From Channallabes apus (taxonomy: Eukaryota > Chordata > Actinopteri > Siluriformes > Clariidae), in assembly GCA_030522415.1 (NCBI GenBank), contig CM060121.1, positions 11,853,976-11,917,975 of the forward strand: a DNA stretch of 64,000 nucleotides. Direction: 5' to 3'. Shown here one piece after another: positions 36,089-47,310 of the stretch (positions within the stretch are counted from its first letter, which is position 1; every line of letters begins with the position of its first letter). Both the position numbers and the translations under genes were made by a program. Below the pieces are notes generated by a model. That model had not been told where the DNA came from. It saw nothing but the letters and a program-made list of their open reading frames with translations, and did not search any database.

Positions 36089-36736
36089 TCCTGATGATCA
36101 ACCATGACAGCCCTACAACATCCAGAGCCTTGAGGAACTCCGGGCGGATCTCATCCACCCCCGGGGCCCCGCCACCACAGAGCTTTTTGATCAACTCGGC
36201 GACCTCGGCCACAGAGATGGAAGAGTCCACCTCTATGTCACCAGACTCTGCTTCCTCATCGGAAGGCATGTTGGTGGAATTAAGGAGGTCTTCAAAGTAC
36301 TCCCCCCACCGACCCACAACATCTCGAGTCGAGGTCAGCAGCGCACCATCCCCACTATACACTGTGTTGACCGTGCACTGCTTTCCCCTCCTGAGACGCC
36401 GCATGGTGGACCAGAATTTCTTCGAAGCCGTCTGGAAGTCATTCTCCATGGCCTCCCCAAACTCCTCCACGCCCGGGTTTTTGCCTCAGCAACCACCGAA
36501 GCCGCATTCCGCTTGGCCTGCCAGTACCTATCAGCTGTCTCCAGAGTGCCACCAGCCCAAAAGGCCCGGTAAGACTCCTTCTTCAGCTTGATGGCATCCC
36601 TCACCGCCGGTGTCCACCAACGTGTTCTTGGGTTGCTACCGCGACAGGCACCGACCAGCTTACGGCCACAGCTCCGGTCGGCCGCCTCGACAATGGAGGC
36701 GCGGAACATAGTCCATTTGGACTCAATGTCCCCCAT
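35994..36736 (-). pseudogene. LINE linker and reverse transcriptase core with central deletion
   Basis: 36736-36335 encodes SCGRKLVGACRGSNPRTRWW and AIKLKKESYRAFWAGGTLE, the linker between endonuclease and RT. 36470-35994 encodes NTVYSGDGALLTSTRDVVG, APGVDEIRPEFLKALDVVGL and then, immediately, IGSLLFADDVVLLASS. In intact relatives roughly 150 residues (RT motifs before the FADD active site) separate these two blocks, so the core of the polymerase has been deleted near 36083-36098. The FADD aspartates at about 36063-36074 remain. Confidence 0.88.
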
Positions 36737-37699
36737 CTCCCCCAGGACGTGGTTGAAGCTTTGCAGGAGGTGGGAGTTGAAGCTCGTCCTGACAGGGGAC
36801 TCTGCCAGACCCTCACAATACGTTTGGGTCTACCAGGCCTGACCGGCATCCTACCCCGCCAACGAAGCCAACGCACCACCAGGTGGTGATCAGTTGACAG
36901 CTCCGCCCCTCTCTTCACCCAAGTGTCCAAGACATGTGGCCGCAAGTCCGACGACACGACCACAAAGTCGATCATCGAACTGCGGCCTAGGGTGTTCTGG
37001 TGCTAGGTGCACATATGGACACCCTTATGCCTGAACATGGTGTTCGTTATGGACAATCCGTGATGAGCACAGAAGTCCAATAACAAAACACCGCTCTGGT
37101 TCAGATCCGGGGGGGCCGTTCATCCCAATCTTCCAGGTCTCACTGTCATTGCCCACGTGAGCATTGAAGTCCCCCAACAGATCGATGGAGTCCCCAGGAG
37201 GGACGTTTTCTAGCGCCCCTCCAGAGACCCCAAAAAGGGCGGGTACTCCAAACTGCTGTTCGGCGCATAAGCGCAAACAACAGTAAGGATCCGTCCCCCC
37301 ACCCGAAGGCGAAGGGAGGCCACCCTCTCGTCCACTGCGGTGAACTCCAATGTACAGGCCCCGTGCCGGGGGGCAATAAGTATGCCCACACCTGCTCATC
37401 GCCTCTCACCGGTGGCAACTCCAGAGTAGAAGAGAGTCCAGCCCCTCTCAAGGAGTTCTAGAGTCCAAGCTGTGCGTTGAGGTGAGTCCAACTATATCTA
37501 GCCGGAACTTCACAACCTCACGCACTAGCTCAGGCTCCTTCCCTGCCAGAGAGGTGACATTCCACATCCCTAGAGCCAGCTTCTGCAGCCGAGGATCAGA
37601 CCACCAAGGCCCCTGTCTTCGGCCCACGCCCAGCCCACACTGCACCCGACCTCTTTGGCCCCTCCTACAGGTGGTGAGCCCATGGGAAGGGGGACCCAC
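36601..37699 (-). pseudogene. LINE AP endonuclease domain, frameshifted
   Basis: In order on the minus strand: KLALGMWNVTSLAGKEPEL (37570-37510 region, the N-terminal WNV block), VGLTSTHSLDS, then LLGDFNAHVGNDSETW near 37150-37180 (catalytic GDFN block), and MIDFVVVSSDLRPHVLD with STDHHLVV near 36874-36897 (the SDH-type catalytic His block). These are spread over three frames. The enzyme would nick target DNA for target-primed reverse transcription; this copy cannot make it. Confidence 0.88.
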
Positions 37700-37980
37700 G
37701 TTGCCTCTTCAGGCTGTGCCCGGCCGGGCCCCATCGGTGCAGGCCCGACCACCAGGCGCTCGCCATCGGGCTCCACCTCCAGACCTGGCTCAAGAGGGAG
37801 GCCCCGGTGACCCACGTCCGGGCGAGGGAAAACGTTTTCCAAGGGTTTTACTCGTCATAAGAGGTCTTCTGAGCCACTCTTTGTCTGTTCCCTCACCTAG
37901 GACCAGATTGCCATGGGTGACCCTGCCAGGGGCATGAAGCCCCCGACAACATAGCTCCCAGGATCATTGGGACATGCAAA

Positions 37981-38017
37981 CCCCTCCACCACAATAAGGT
38001 GGTGGTTCAAGGAGGGG
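37981..38017 (-). other. stem-loop at the LINE 5' end
   Basis: CCACCAC (37986-37992) and GTGGTGG (37999-38005) pair around AATAAG, with an outer CCCCTCC/GGAGGGG pair. Located at the extreme 5' end of the element. Function unknown. Confidence 0.6.
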
Positions 38018-38028
38018 ACCCATATCAC
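38017..38028. repeat. 12-bp target-site duplication (right) of the LINE
   Basis: GACCCATATCAC, identical to 35269-35280. Confidence 0.9.
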
Positions 38029-38269
38029 AATAATGTATAAAATATCACAGTACCACAATTTGTTTTTAAAAACTGTACTGTAGTATTTTATGGCTATCCA
38101 TTTAAGTTACTTTATCACAGATAATATTAAGAGTCCATTCTTTGTAATTAGAGTAATTAGTCCAGACTTTTCTTAAACCAGAGGATTAAAGCATACCTTA
38201 TAGTATGTTTTACTGTATGCTTTTAGCTGTCAAGCTATACATGTTACTTCTGCTTCATGATGAGAAGCC

Positions 38270-38400
38270 TACCCTGTGGACCTGCCTGATCCTTCCCAAA
38301 GATCTACTTCTGCTTCAAGTTGCCTTCACCAGCCCACCTTTACCTTCAATCCTTGCTATTGAGTAAGGACCAGCAGGGTTAGCGAAGGATTCACTGTGGG
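38270..38400 (+). repeat. fragment of a dispersed teleost repeat
   Basis: CCCTGTGGACCTGCCTGATC recalls the block in 27738-27760; the rest is diverged. Weak assignment. Confidence 0.35.
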
Positions 38401-38544
38401 ATTGCTATGAAAAGTGCTACATGAAAATGTTAAAGATGACAGTGGATATTATTATTTGGATAGCCATAAGACTGTAATTGCCAAAACATTTTTGCTCATG
38501 TCCCACTTATTATACAGTGGGTAAGCTCACTTTGATTCTATAGA

Positions 38545-38710
38545 CCAGAGCTGTCCTGGAGGGCATGTGTCCATCACAGTTTAGTTATTCTTCTGCTCAA
38601 TCACAGCTGATCCGTCTGATCTATTAATTACCAGGTTGAGTAGGTCTATTTAGGTGTTGGTCATAAACTATACTTGACACCGGCCCTCCAGGAACTGTAA
38701 TTTAAGATCC
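38545..38710. mobile_element. possible small MITE
   Basis: GAGCTGTCCTGGAGGGCATGT on the left and CACCGGCCCTCCAGGAACTG on the right form an imperfect inverted pair around ~150 bp of noncoding sequence, reminiscent of hAT-type fish MITEs and of 19300-19483. Confidence 0.45.
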
Positions 38711-39253
38711 CACTCTAGACACACTTAAAGTTATTGGACTTTTAAGATAATACGCTAATAAAATTAATTGAATTGAATTATATTGAAATTATATTATATT
38801 GGACTTCCATCCACAGAAATGTAGAATATTTTGAGTATGTCAATATTTAAAATATTAACTTACTAGAAAAGTGCATCGAGATTGTTTTTGTTGTCTAAGT
38901 GCTTCCTCAGGCTGTACAATTCTCTTCCCCCCTCTAGCATACACTTACCCCCCTGCTCTCTATCTTTCAGTTAAATGGTGTGTATTACTGTCACACATTC
39001 CCACACTCTATTATCCCATACCCTGTCAGCTCTAATCCTAAGGCAAATCCACCTGTGCCATCCAGCCACATTACTGTTAGACTGACCCTGCTGCACACAA
39101 CCTCCCACCATCTCTGGGGATTGGAGCAACTGTCACATTAGGCACTGTGCAGTCCATTTGTCAGCATTTGTCATTTAGTGAGGCAGTGATGTGTGTGTAT
39201 TGAGTGGGATGTGCCAGGAATGGATGGCAGGGAACATTTCCTCAAGCTAAATA

Positions 39254-39330
39254 CCCCCCCCCCCTTCCAAACACACATGTGTGCACACACGCACGTGCGC
39301 ACACATGCACGCGCGCACACACACGCACAC

Positions 39331-39373
<43 letters not shown>

Positions 39374-39402
39374 AGCACACACACACACAAGCACACACGC
39401 AC
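39254..39402. repeat. C-run and interrupted (CA)n/(CACG) microsatellite
   Basis: An 11-bp C run, then ~130 bp of CA repeats with GC interruptions. The open frames across it on both strands are repeat artefacts. Confidence 0.95.
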
Positions 39403-39789
39403 ATAAAATGGAAGAAAGCCTTGAGCATTAGGCAACAGCACCAATGTTTGTCTTAATCAATTCTCCTGGTATGTGTGCATACTTACACAATTTCGTTAAG
39501 TGTATATCTGTACTTGAATTTATCATATGTAATTTGTACCAGGGCATAGTTTGCTTTCTTTCCTTAAATGTATGTTCTAACACTTTCTTCCAATGTCAGT
39601 CTGCTGTGCCACTTACAGTGATATTCTCTCTGTTTCACTGTGTTAGCTTATTTTGTTTCCCTCTCTTATTTCCAGAAGCATGTTGAAACTGCCTTTTAAA
39701 AAACATCCTCAACTATCATTTTGATTATTGTAATAACTTTGTAAATTCTTATTAAATTATTGTAATAAAATATCTGTTGTCTTACTTTC

Positions 39790-40400
39790 ACTTCTCAAGT
39801 TTCACTTGACTTCTGAGGTAAATGTTAATGTCAGCGACTCTGCCGTCATTGAATCTGTCCTGTGCACTTCAATAACTGTCTGGTTTGGCTCAGCTACAAA
39901 ATCAGACATGAGAAGACTACAAAGGACAGTTCAGACTGCTGAAAGGATTATTGGTGCTCCCCTGCCCACCCTTCAAGAACTGTATATACCCAGAGTGAAG
40001 AAAAGGGCTCAGAGAATCACTTAGGACCTCACATCCAAGTCATCTTTTCTTTGAACTTTTGCCATCTGGTCGGCGCTGTAGAGCACTAAACACCAGGACA
40101 GTCAGGCACAAGAACAGTTTTCCCCCAGGCAATCATCTCATGAACAGGATGAAGTTATCCTCACTCTGCAAAAATATATGTGCAATATTAATATGTGTAA
40201 TAGGTGCAATACTGTGCAATACCAGTGATATTTAGTTGATTTATTTGATAATACCCCAAATTCTGTTCCATTTCTTGTTAAATATTGGTGTTGTATGTTG
40301 GTTGTTGTCATCTCTGGATGATTTTGTCACCAAAAACGAATTCCTTGTACAGTATGTGCAAACTTGGCAGTAAATCCCTTTCAGATTCTGAATGTTTGGT
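39790..40400 (+). mobile_element. 5'-truncated LINE, 3' end (CR1/L2-like)
   Basis: At 39836-40020 the plus strand encodes SAVIESVLCTSITVWFGSAT then RRLQRTVQTAERIIGAPLPT and LQELYIPRVKKRAQRI, the typical C terminus of CR1/L2-group reverse transcriptases. It is followed, after a stop at 40022, by decayed sequence for the FELLPSGRRYR-type tail and a 3' UTR. The 5' two thirds are absent, the normal outcome of incomplete reverse transcription. Clade is tentative. Confidence 0.75.
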
Positions 40401-40816
40401 AGTATAATGCCTTCTCAGGACAAATCTGTTGTAAATTAAGTGTTATTAATTAATTTTAAATAAACACACTCAAACTTCACACTTCTTTAAAGCTCAAGCT
40501 TATGACACCTCCACAGTTTGCAGTAATGGCTAGTTTGCAAACATGGCACTCTTAAGCCTGAAATTAACTCTTCAAAATTCATGCTCCTTATAAAAACAAC
40601 CATCAGTCAATACCCCTGAGCACATTGCGCTCAAAGAGTTTTCTGAAAGGTGCCACTCTACTGTTGATCCACTGGAAATTTATCAACAGCAAAATAAGCA
40701 TTTCTGCAGAAGCATACACAAGTGATGGCCTTCATCAGCTGCCAGAGCAAAGGTGGGTGCTTACTTGAACATGCAGCCAGGTGCTTTTAGCAATTATGGA
40801 AATATTACCGGATAGC
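40401..40816. other. intergenic, no gene recognised
   Basis: Nothing recognised. Confidence 0.45.

Positions 40817-40889
<73 letters not shown>
40817..40889. repeat. (TG)n(TA)n compound microsatellite
   Basis: About 10 TG units run into about 26 TA units. Confidence 0.97.
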
Positions 40890-40891
<2 letters not shown>

Positions 40892-41523
40892 CTGTATATG
40901 ATTTTTTTCACGGAAGGTGGGAGCCAGAGTCCCCCTGGTAGCCTATCTGTACCTTTTGGGTGGTAAGACCTTTCCGCCAAAATGATGGATGAAAGTATTG
41001 TATATGGTGGGGCAATGCACACTCCAAATCATGTTTAAAGAATCGGCAGGTACAAATAGAGACAGTAAATGTCTGGGCCCAAATGGAAGAGATCAGCTCA
41101 GAATTGTGTAGTATGATGGCCGGCAAATGGGCCTTGAGGTGATTTTACTTGATCTCTCTCTTTAGTAACAATGGTTTTGAATCTTAGTTCTGTCTAGACA
41201 TCTTTTCTATAACTTATAGTCACTATTTGAAGAAGGGCGAAAAAGCCCTCTTTCCATCTATCCTCTGCTGCATACAGTATGGGGCAAAAGAAGCAGAAAC
41301 GGGGCCAGACAAGAGAGCTACACTGAGACAGGATCATGATAGGGGTTTATGAGTGGCAGTGTAATTAATGTAACTTGGCAAGGCTCGCTTTTTGAGGGCT
41401 TGTCCCCCCCCAAAAATGCAGTTATTGATTCTTTAGTTAGCAGCAAAGTGCTGCAAGCACATGACCTGCTTTGGTCATGACATACTTGTCGTCAATCTAT
41501 GAAAAGTGTACAAATGTGGTTGC

Positions 41524-41525
<2 letters not shown>
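40890..41525. other. intergenic, no gene recognised
   Basis: Overlapping minus-strand frames at 40735-41126 have no recognisable domain. Confidence 0.4.

Positions 41526-41593
<68 letters not shown>
41526..41593. repeat. (CA)n(TA)n microsatellite
   Basis: About 28 CA units followed by six TA units. Confidence 0.97.
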
Positions 41594-41594
<1 letters not shown>

Positions 41595-42091
41595 CCCAGC
41601 CTGGAAGTGTAATTTTTCTCACTAGGCACAATAGATTGACCTTTCCACAATGCTGCCCAATGAGTGATGGATGAGATCTCCTTACCACTGGCTGGGGTAC
41701 CCCAATCAATCACAGCCTGATGGTCCAGCTGACGGCTGCTTCTTTTTGACAGTGTCCTAGGATAAGAGATCAGACAGAAACACTTCAGCTACTGGTTAAC
41801 CTAGAAACGTCTGCTAATGTGATTACATCGTTTTGCCTTCTTATTTAAAATATAAAGGATAACTGTTGTACATTACCCACTGTGTTTTGCGTGAATGTTA
41901 ATGTGGTAATAATGATACATTTACTTTTAAGTTTACAGGCTAGACCGTGAAGAACAAAGTCTATTTAATTAAAATAGTCTAATGATAAACTGTATTACTT
42001 AAATGTTAGTCCAAGATCTTCACCTTCCCAAGACACAATTGACCATGTTTAGTCACCCGATGCTGGCTACCAATTATGTTTCGTGATTTAG

Positions 42092-42373
42092 TCATCCATC
42101 CATCCATCCATCCTGGAACCTCTGTAATCCAACTACATACCATGGAGACCGCTCACCATTTACATGAGTGTTTACTACAGGCAATTTGGAAATGCCAATT
42201 AGCCTAATACAGTATGCCTGTCTTTAGACTGTGGGATAAAACCAGAGCACTCAGAGAAAGCCCACCAAGCACGAGGACAACATGCAAACTCCATGTACAC
42301 AGACCCAGAGGTGAGAATCGAACCCAGACCATGGAGGTCCAAGGCGACCATGCTAACCACTACACCACTTATA
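42092..42373 (-). repeat. SINE-like repeat with 8-bp target duplication
   Basis: Minus-strand element of the 50333-50693 family. The head near 42373 carries TAGTGGTTAGCATGGTC and a B-box-like GGGTTCGATTCTC; then comes CATGGAGTTTGCATGTTGTC, the CAGTCTAAAGACAGGCAT block, and a (GGAT)n tail at 42092-42112. TGATTTAG flanks it at 42084-42091 and 42374-42381. Confidence 0.75.
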
Positions 42374-42381
42374 TGATTTAG

Positions 42382-44199
42382 CACACATTACTTAATCTGT
42401 GTTAGTATTATTTCAAAAGGATTTATAAAATATCTTGAATGCTTTTTTATTATTTGAGCTTGTTTTTTTTTTTTTTTTTTTTTTTTAGTTGTGTTTATAT
42501 TATGTTGCCTGTTTTGCTCTTCTATATAGAATTATTCTACATTTTAATGGATGGGGTGCACTGTAAAAATAAGCTGAGCAAGTTAATTGATGAATCTGTA
42601 AAAACTAATTAGTATAGTAATTGCAGACAAGAAAAGATTTTTCCATTACAGAAAGAAAAGATTATAGAATTTTAAATAAATTTTTTTACATAAAATATAG
42701 TGTGTTTGTTAAATACTATGTCCAAATGTTTTTACTTTGCTCTGATAATGTTCAAAATAAAAAAAATAATAACAAAAGTAATTATATCCTGCACCATACA
42801 GTGTGAGCAGATGAGGAAGTTACGAAAACAGTGCTGTCCTGCCTTGTGATGTTCTTCTACATAACCATCTCCAGGATTTGCCACCCGCTGACAGATCCGG
42901 ACTGTGTCTCAGGAGATGCATGTGGTTGAAACGAATGAGCCTTACACAACCTTCTGAAGCAAATTGAACCAAGATGACACCGGGAATGGCTTGATGGAAC
43001 CAGTTCTGTTTTCTGTTGGTTGGCCATGGTGACAGCTGTCAGTCAAATAGTCAAATGACAAATAGTGGAGCTAATGAGAGGAGACATCATGGGGTCTTTA
43101 ATGAGTGGGGCCACCAGCAAGATGAATAAGCAGGGCATGTGAATTTTCACAGAGATGAAGACACATGTTTTTTGTCCCTCTCTTTTCGTATGCATCAACC
43201 TACTACTGTAATGTGCGATTCACACAATAATCATTAACCTTTATTTATCAGAATTATGTAATATGAAAGTAAAAATGGCAAATTAATTTAAACAACTTTA
43301 AACTTCAAGTTTATTTTTATATACGTACATCTTTGGCACTTCTGTACTACAAAACACTTGTCTGTTTGAAATTAGTAATAAGCAGTTGGAAATGCTTGAT
43401 TTGTTGTTATACTGTATAATCACAATGGATAGAAATGTCAAAATTAATTATATCAAGTCAGTAGTACAAACAATAGCATTTTAAATAGCAAATAATGCTA
43501 ACCAATAGTATTTTTTGGTTGTCAAAATGTTGTTGCAATGTTATTTTGGCAAAGTTTTGTGTAAATTGGGACGCCCTTGGTATTAGTTTGTTTTGAGTCA
43601 TGAATTATGAAATGAAATATCATTGGACAAACATTGGACCAACATTGATTACTTGATGTTCTGTTACACCAGACTTGTGTGTAGGGGCATGTGATATATA
43701 CACATTGTGCAGGAAGCTATTGTGTGAATCTGGTTGTTAAATATGGATTTACAACAACAACGCAAAACATGGGTCAGTGTGTCATGTCTCAGGAACATCT
43801 CTAGGTCCAAAAGGAAGAAACAGTTGACAAAATGTTGATTTACTTTTGGAGAACTCTTCTCAACTCTTCCCAAAACTTTTCCCAAATTCATAACACTGCT
43901 TCCGGTAGCAGATCTTCTGGGTGTACGCCCTATTTTGCGCATCTGCTGAACCAAACCTTAAGTTGGCCCACATGAAGGTCTATTTTGCCAACCATTTGGC
44001 CTCAGCTACTATAGCAATACATTTATTTGTTAAGACATTAACCATAAAACTGGAGAGACAACCCAACTGGCCTCAAGTCTCTCGGTCCCTATCTACAGTA
44101 AGTGAACTACCAGCAGTCGACCACTTTACTCCTCTGCAGGCGACTATCACTATGGGGTCACACAGTGCTAACTGCAAGAGATGCCCACACCAAGTTAAA
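42382..44199. other. intergenic, no gene recognised
   Basis: T run at 42464-42486. Otherwise AT-rich without recognisable genes. Confidence 0.45.
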
Positions 44200-44400
44200 G
44201 GTAGAATACAGAATGACTCTGTTAAGAGTCATTATTCATTCAGTCACCTTCTGTAATTGTCCCCATTCTGTTAGCGCTGTGGTAGAATCTAAAAACCCAT
44301 TCATAAAAAAACTGGGCATGAGGCAGGAATACTCCCTGGATGGCAACGCCAGTCCATCATATGGCACTGTGTACACAAGCATTCATCAAATCTAGTGAAA
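44200..44400 (-). repeat. SINE-like fragment, 3' half
   Basis: GGGCATGAGGCAGGAATACT, CCCTGGATGGCAACGCCAGT and CCATCATATGGCACTG match the 3' portion of SINE-like fish repeats in minus orientation. Head absent. Confidence 0.5.
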
Positions 44401-45268
44401 AGAGTACGTTTTAGGAGGTGCGAGTAAATTCGAGAACTCCACAAAGACTGTGTAACCTGTGCTCAGAATCAACCTTCAAATACATATGCTTAAAAATTAA
44501 CTCTATGTTCCTAAAGATGGCATATACACACAAGGGCAAATGTTTCAGTTCCTTGTAAGTTGACCACATTGCCTTTAACACAGGAAACAGGAAAGATCCA
44601 AGTGCAATTTCAGCAAGCTATCACAATTTATTAACACATTGCACGACATAAGTAAATCACCAGATATGTGAGATTTATTGTTAAATTTAACTCATACCAT
44701 TGATGACTCTACCTGCTTTGGTTGGGTCTTTGAGCCAGTGATTCCATGATTTTCTCAGCGATTGGATTTGGATTGCTTAGATTGAAAAGCAGGCAAGTAT
44801 CATGTCAGAAAGGAATTCAAGGCCATACAGAAATGAAACTGGAGACACTGATACTCTGCATTTTGTGTTTTGCAACCTTTTCGAATACATCAGCACTCGG
44901 TGTCTGCCTCTTCACAATTTGTTTCCTTTTTAGCAATAAGTGTAGTTTTACTTTTTAAAAATCAAAAGCCGCATGTCTTTCAGCAAAACTGAAGCTGAAT
45001 GTTTGAAAATCATCTGCTTGGTGTTTAGTCTTCAGAAAGGACAGAAGGGTGGTGCAGTGGCATGCACTTTAGATATAGCCACTGAGTCTTGTGTGTAAGC
45101 AGTGAAGCATGCCTGGAGAGAAGGGAAATGTGTTTGACATACGGATGGTACACACAGCTAGAGGAGGCTGCAGCAGCAGGATACAATTAATAACCACAGA
45201 ATAAGATTGTTACAATATGGCCTCCGTCACTCCCACCTCTTTCTCAGTTGGCCTGTCATATTTTACAG

Positions 45269-45270
<2 letters not shown>
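44401..45270. other. intergenic, no gene recognised
   Basis: Nothing recognised. Confidence 0.45.

Positions 45271-45356
<86 letters not shown>
45271..45356. repeat. (GT)n microsatellite, ~43 units
   Basis: Uninterrupted GT to 45354, then GCGTGCGC. One of the longest pure dinucleotide tracts in the window. Confidence 0.98.
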
Positions 45357-45359
<3 letters not shown>

Positions 45360-45689
45360 CGCTTGTACACTATGTGTGTTGGACACTCTTTTGTTACTGA
45401 CTTTTTGTGCTCTTTTTCACTGTCTGTCTTTCCTTCCTTGTCTCTCTCTGAATCAATTTTTTTTCACTGTCTTCCCCCCCTATTAGTCCATTGATATGCA
45501 ACAGTGAGTTCCTGGCCTGGGTTGCGTATTCCGTTCTCATGGTTGCTCATTGAAACTCTTTGCATTTGAATCACAGCACCAACAGTCTTAGACATACAGT
45601 ATTTGGCTTCTCCCTTAAAGGTCTTTTAAATAATAAATCATATAGTATACTAAAGAAAAATTTCCATAAAGAAATATTTGTCTCTTACT

Positions 45690-46688
45690 TTTTACAGTTT
45701 TTGATAACCAGAGTAAATACAAAATGCATTTGTTAAGGGGAAAAAAAAAGCCATCCAAACCTGTCTGACCCTATGTGAAAAAGTAATTCTCCCTAAACCT
45801 AATCACTGGTTGTGCCACCCTTGGCAGCAACAACTGCAATCAAGCATTTGTGATAACTGCCAATAAGTCTTTCACAACATTTTGGAGGAATTTTGGGCCA
45901 CTTTTCTTTGCAGAATTGTTTTAACTCAGCCACATTCAAGGGTTTCCTAGCATGAATGGCCTATTAAATTAGGGCTTTGACTAGGCCACTCAAAACATTA
46001 ATTTTAAATTTTTTAACCATTCAGAGGTGGACTTGCTGGTGTGTTCCAGATCAGTGTTCTGATGATGAGATCACTAACCGATAGCCAGACATTCTCCTTC
46101 TGGATTTTCTGGTAGCATGCAGAATTTACAGTATGGTTCCATCAATTACAGTATGGCAAGTTATTATTGTCCTACATCTGTGGAGCAACCCTAGACAATC
46201 ACACTACCACCATGTTTGACTTTGATATAGTGTTCTTTAGATGAAATGCTGCGTTAGTTTTTTTCCAGATGTAACAGGATGCACACCTTCCCAAAAACGC
46301 GAATTCCCACTACAATTCCTAATTATTTGCGCAAACATCTTGGGAATAATCAAAAAAAAAATTTGTATACAGTATGTGAGATGATTCTTTGTGTTCTTTT
46401 TGTACAGCAGTGGCTCTCAACTCTTCCATTGATGTCATTTTTGTCCAATCTCTTTTATATTGTTGAATCATGAACAATGAACTTAACTATGGCAAGTGCA
46501 GCCTGCAGTTCTTTACGGTAGATGTTGTTCTGGGTTCTTTTAAGAGCTCCTGGATGAGTTGTTGTTGTGCTCTTAAAGTCATTCCTCCTTCACCCCTGTT
46601 CCAAGTTTTTTTTCCATTTGCGTAAATGCTTGAGTTCCAAAGACTTGGTTTGGTAACCCTTTCCAGACTGATACATGTCAAATACTTT
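45690..46688 (-). mobile_element. old Tc1-like relic, same family as copies 1 and 2
   Basis: Starts with AAATACAAAATGCATTTG and CCATCCAAACCTGTCTGACC, the inverse of the right end of copies 1/2. Then on the minus strand it runs through the transposase gene: GTGCCACCCTTGGCAGCAAC, TTTGGAGGAATTTTGGGCCA, TTCAGAGGTGGACTTGCTGG, and at 46711-46487 decayed DNA-binding sequence containing LRAQQQLIQELLKEPRTTS. Many stops and deletions. Older than the other two. Confidence 0.75.
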
Positions 46689-46788
46689 GACAACATGCAA
46701 ACTCCATGCACACAAACCCCAAGGCAGGAATTGAACCCGGACCCTGGACATGCAAGGCAGTGTAACCACTAAGTCACTGTGCCGCCTA
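46689..46788 (-). repeat. SINE-like head fragment
   Basis: The minus strand reads GGCGGCACAGTGACTTAGTG, then a B-box-like GGGTTCAATTCCTG, then GCATGGAGTTTGCATGTTGT, where it stops. Same family as 50333-50693, truncated at its 3' side. Confidence 0.7.
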
Positions 46789-47177
46789 TAGAGAGAAAGA
46801 GAGTGAGAGAGAGAGAGATAAAAAATTATTATTATTTTTTTTGCAAAGAATCTAATTGGAGTCATAGCAGCTGTTGAGTTACAAAGTTGAATTGGTTGTA
46901 ATACCTGACACTGTTAGGAGTAAATCTCGTTGAAAGTCAACTGGATAGCAAAAATGACTTTTTTTTTTTTTTTTTTTTGCTAAGTTCTCAAGTTTTCTAT
47001 TTTATTATTCCTCACCTACAAATAAAAGTCATGAGTTATGTACCACCATCAAAAAAAAAGAATCAAGGTTTTTTAAAATTATGTCTCTTAATGTTTTACA
47101 TTTGTAATAATAGTTTAGCATCATTTCATAATATTACAGTATATTTGTATATTTGTAAGAATGACAAATTCTGCTGT

Positions 47178-47310
47178 TTCCGTGTTTTTACTGTAAATCT
47201 TTTTGTTAAATGTTACTATGGTATACTGAACTTTGAGTTTCAAAGGATTTTTTTGATAATTTATATTATAAAAAGTCAATATTTGCAGTGTTGACCATTC
47301 TTTTTCTCTG
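47178..47310 (-). mobile_element. Tc1-like fragment (third family), outer 3' end
   Basis: Parallels 31928-32060: TTTTTGTTAAATGTTACTATGG, TTTCAAAGGATTTTTTTGAT and GTCAATATTTGCAGTGTTGA are in the same order. Noncoding remainder only. Confidence 0.55.

Larger units (their letters stand above)
35281..38016 (-). mobile_element. RTE-type LINE (Rex3-like), 2,736 bp, internally deleted
   Basis: A minus-strand non-LTR retrotransposon. Its 3' end is (GATG)n-type (ATCCATCC repeats at 35281-35298 on the plus strand), as known for RTE/Rex3 elements. Its 5' end at ~38016 includes a GGTGG/CCACC stem-loop. It encodes an AP-type endonuclease and a reverse transcriptase in several frames because of frameshifts. 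A 12-bp target duplication flanks it, so both ends are original. The deficit from a typical ~3.2 kb length is explained by an internal deletion at ~36090. The name Rex3-like is tentative. Confidence 0.85.

Noticed and set aside
35750..37937. Plus-strand frames of 114-165 codons within 35.7-37.9 kb
   Set aside because: They lie antisense to the LINE endonuclease/RT coding sequence and reflect its GC-rich composition.
39171..39456. Open frames of 75-87 codons across CA/GT repeats (also at 41471-41713, 45207-45494, 50695-51022)
   Set aside because: They only read dinucleotide repeats (alternating His/Thr or Cys/Val); no gene signature.
40781..41126. Minus-strand frames around a TA microsatellite
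   Set aside because: The TATA-repeat reading gives Ile/Tyr runs; the remainder has no domain.
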